From Pseudomonadota bacterium (GTDB lineage: Bacteria > Pseudomonadota > Alphaproteobacteria > Rhizobiales > Xanthobacteraceae): a DNA stretch of 64,000 nt. How positions within the stretch are numbered: position 1 is the stretch's first letter; every line of letters begins with the position of its first letter. Below the pieces are notes generated by a model. It was not told the origin of the DNA, searched no databases, and was given only the letters and a program-made list of their open reading frames with translations. Shown here one piece after another: positions 62,575-64,000 of this stretch. The DNA lies in contig QEVP01000014.1 in assembly GCA_003576765.1 (NCBI GenBank), positions 1-64,000 on the forward strand, given 5' to 3'. The translations under genes and the position numbers were made by a program.

Positions 62575-62610
62575 TCGGTGGCCTGATCCTGATTGGCCCG
62601 CGCGGCCGCA

Positions 62611-62643
62611 AGACCCCCGGAGCCCGCTCCGGGGGTCTTTCGT
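62611..62643 (+). terminator. Rho-independent terminator after acs
   Basis: A 12-base-pair stem AGACCCCCGGAG / CTCCGGGGGTCT with a four-base loop is followed by TTTCGTTT. It lies about 36 bases past the acs stop. Confidence 0.88.
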
Positions 62644-62654
62644 TTGAGCCGCTT

Positions 62655-62802
62655 CCATCCGTATCCCGGACGCGATGCAGCACGAAAGTGCTGCATTGCC
62701 GATCCGGGATCGCTGCATAAGGAAAGGCTGCCGCTGTAACGGTCCCGGCTCTGCGGGTAGCGGCGCGCTACGCCACTACCCGCGTCCGGAACACGACGGG
62801 CC
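62655..62802. repeat. Family D intergenic repeat
   Basis: The order TATCCCGGACGCGATGCAGC, a stem GCAGCACGAAAGTGCTGC, CGATCCGGGATCGCTGC, CGGTCCCGGCTCTGCGGGTA, a second stem GGTAGCGGCGCGCTACGCCACTACC-like and CGCGTCCGGAACACGA matches the copy at 38080-38225. The remaining gap to 62975 shows no gene; it probably carries the promoter of the L,D-transpeptidase gene. Confidence 0.78.
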
Positions 62803-62975
62803 GCCCGCGCGCCCGTGCAGCCGCGGCTCACGACAATGTCAGCGTCGGTCCGGCCGGGCGCCGGCATTTCTTCTCCGGTGTTGTTTCCTCGTCATTTACT
62901 TTCCTGCCGGCATTTTCTTTTTATGCGGCCGTCGTGGGTTGCAAGTGGGCGGCCCGGGGCGCGCGTCGCGGCAGG

Positions 62976-63533
62976 ATGGAGTCGACAAAGGTGGCGGTGA
63001 CGGGTTCGATGGGCCGGGGGTGCGGCATTCAGGCCGCCGTTCTCGGTGCAATGCTGGCGGTGGGACTGACGGCGGCGACGCCGGCCGTGGCGCGGCCCGA
63101 TGCGGTCGCCTTCCGCGGCGACTACGCGCCCGGCACCGTCGTGGTGAACACGCGCGAGCGAAAACTTTATCTGGTGGTCGAGCCGGGGCGCGCCATCCGC
63201 TATCCCGTCGGCGTCGGCAAGGCCGGTAAGCAGTGGTCGGGCGCGACCCGCATCGACGGCAAGTACCGCAATCCGGCGTGGTCGCCGCCGGCCGACGTCA
63301 AGCGCGACAACCCGAGCATCCCCGACGTTATCCCCGGTGGCTCGCCGGCCAACCCGATGGGGGTGGCGGCGATGACGCTCGCCGGCGGCGAATACGCCAT
63401 TCACGGCACCAACCGGCCGGGCTCGGTCGGCGGTTTCGTGTCCTACGGCTGCATCCGCATGTACAACGACGACATCACCGATCTTTATGCGCGGGTATCG
63501 GTCGGCACGCCGGTGGTGGTGGTCGCGCGCTGA
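62976..63533 (+). CDS. L,D-transpeptidase, YkuD/ErfK family
   Basis: Periplasmic cysteine transpeptidase that forms 3-3 peptidoglycan cross-links or anchors proteins to the wall. A signal peptide (AAVLGAMLAVGLTAATPAVA) precedes the YkuD domain: TVVVNTRERKLYLVVEPGRA, the IHGTNRPGSVGGF His motif and the catalytic SYGCIRMYNDD. The length is 185 aa from ATG 62976; ATG 63009 is also possible and leaves the signal intact. Confidence 0.92.
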   Translation: MESTKVAVTGSMGRGCGIQAAVLGAMLAVGLTAATPAVARPDAVAFRGDYAPGTVVVNTRERKLYLVVEPGRAIRYPVGVGKAGKQWSGATRIDGKYRNPAWSPPADVKRDNPSIPDVIPGGSPANPMGVAAMTLAGGEYAIHGTNRPGSVGGFVSYGCIRMYNDDITDLYARVSVGTPVVVVAR

Positions 63534-63577
63534 CCGGCGCCACTTTTCTGCTTCCGCTGCCGCTTTCTGCCTCCGCT

Positions 63578-63799
63578 TCAGAAATCGGAGGCGATGCCCT
63601 TGCGTTCCCAGTCGCCGTAGCGGGTCGGCTCAGGCCCTTCCGGCCCCTGATGTTCGGTCGGCACAGGCTTGACGGCGGCCTCGGCGGCGCGTGCGGCCCG
63701 CCGCGCCTCGGCTTCCGCGAGCGCGCGCTCGGCTGCCGGGGTGAGCTGCTTGCGCTTCGCCACGCCGGTCGTGTCGGAAACGGTAGGATCGTTCGTCAT
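63578..63799 (-). CDS. DUF1674 protein (SdhE/SDHAF4-like)
   Basis: A 73-aa protein with the DUF1674 C-terminal motif GPEGPEPTRYGDWERKGIASDF, shared with eukaryotic succinate dehydrogenase assembly factor 4. An Ala/Arg/Glu helix precedes it (LTPAAERALAEAEARRAARA). The role in SDH flavination or assembly is inferred from the family. ATG 63799 is preferred over the longer frame to 63877. About 200 further bases to the window end show no identifiable gene. Confidence 0.88.
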   Translation of the reverse strand: MTNDPTVSDTTGVAKRKQLTPAAERALAEAEARRAARAAEAAVKPVPTEHQGPEGPEPTRYGDWERKGIASDF

Positions 63800-64000
63800 G
63801 GCGGTGTCTCCGTGCGCCGGCATCGGAATGCCGGCCGGTCTCGTCTTGCGCATACGCGCACGGGCCGGTTCCCTCAAGGCAGGCGCCGCTTGAGATCATA
63901 GCCGGAAACGCGGCGCCGCTGTGGATCGTTCGGGCGATTCTTACATTTGGCATATTCGGATGCGAGTTTCGGATTCGCCTTCCGACCGCCTGCCGATCTG

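Overview
The window is about 66% GC by eye, densely coded, and looks like a chromosome segment of an alphaproteobacterium of the order Hyphomicrobiales (Rhizobiales), probably near the Nitrobacteraceae/Xanthobacteraceae (Bradyrhizobium, Rhodopseudomonas, Pseudolabrys type). Pointers are the ddl-ftsQ-ftsA-ftsZ-lpxC-bamD-recN-ligA order, an FtsZ of nearly 600 residues, an NdvA-type glucan exporter, the argH/lptM/lysA/tlpA block, etfBA next to a 3-hydroxybutyryl-CoA dehydrogenase, atpHAGDC after priA, and the HemD/Mic60/HemY block. Species placement is inference.

Layout. (1) 0.15-11.7 kb, + strand: end of the division and cell-wall cluster (ddl, ftsQ, ftsA, ftsZ, lpxC), then bamD, recN and ligA. 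(2) 11.8-18.8 kb, - strand: DUF924 protein, long-chain acyl-CoA ligase, D-Ala-D-Ala carboxypeptidase, NdvA-like ABC exporter and an orphan NMT1-type binding protein. (3) 19-24.2 kb, + strand: Tyr-rich secreted protein, HisE-like pyrophosphatase, YqaA-like membrane protein, secreted hypothetical, nitronate monooxygenase coupled to a thioesterase, and a coiled-coil membrane protein. (4) 24.4-33.2 kb: lysA, LptM-like lipoprotein and argH (-), tlpA (+), then orphan Leu/Ile/Val-type binding protein, hbd, etfA, etfB, PduO adenosyltransferase and a small membrane protein (-). (5) 33.3-41.5 kb: BrkB protein, cytosolic hybrid kinase, broken gluQRS, AlkA-like glycosylase, HNH protein, xerC and priA. (6) 41.5-47.8 kb: rlpA-like gene and the F1 ATP synthase operon atpHAGDC. 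(7) 48.1-53.9 kb: accessory region with tRNA-Gly, small ORFs, membrane-anchored SNase, a GntR/FCD regulator, three decayed acyl-CoA catabolism genes, a tRNA 3' fragment, hicAB and tRNA-Thr. (8) 54-63.8 kb: hemY, Mic60-like gene and hemD (-); tsaD, gpsA, EVE protein, acs and L,D-transpeptidase (+); DUF1674 (-).

Most of the window is housekeeping: envelope biogenesis and division, DNA repair and recombination, amino-acid and haem synthesis, fatty acid and acetate activation, and ATP synthesis. The most unusual part is 50.4-53.9 kb. There a regulator abuts a decapitated enoyl-CoA hydratase, an AMP-ligase is fused in frame to a headless AcuI-type reductase that then carries a one-base frameshift, and a hicAB module lies between two copies of a 48-bp perfect direct repeat, each running into a tRNA 3' end. 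A second damaged gene is gluQRS. Many intergenic gaps, including two inside the atp operon, hold palindromic repeats of at least four families. I saw no CRISPR array, riboswitch, prophage, transposase or rRNA.
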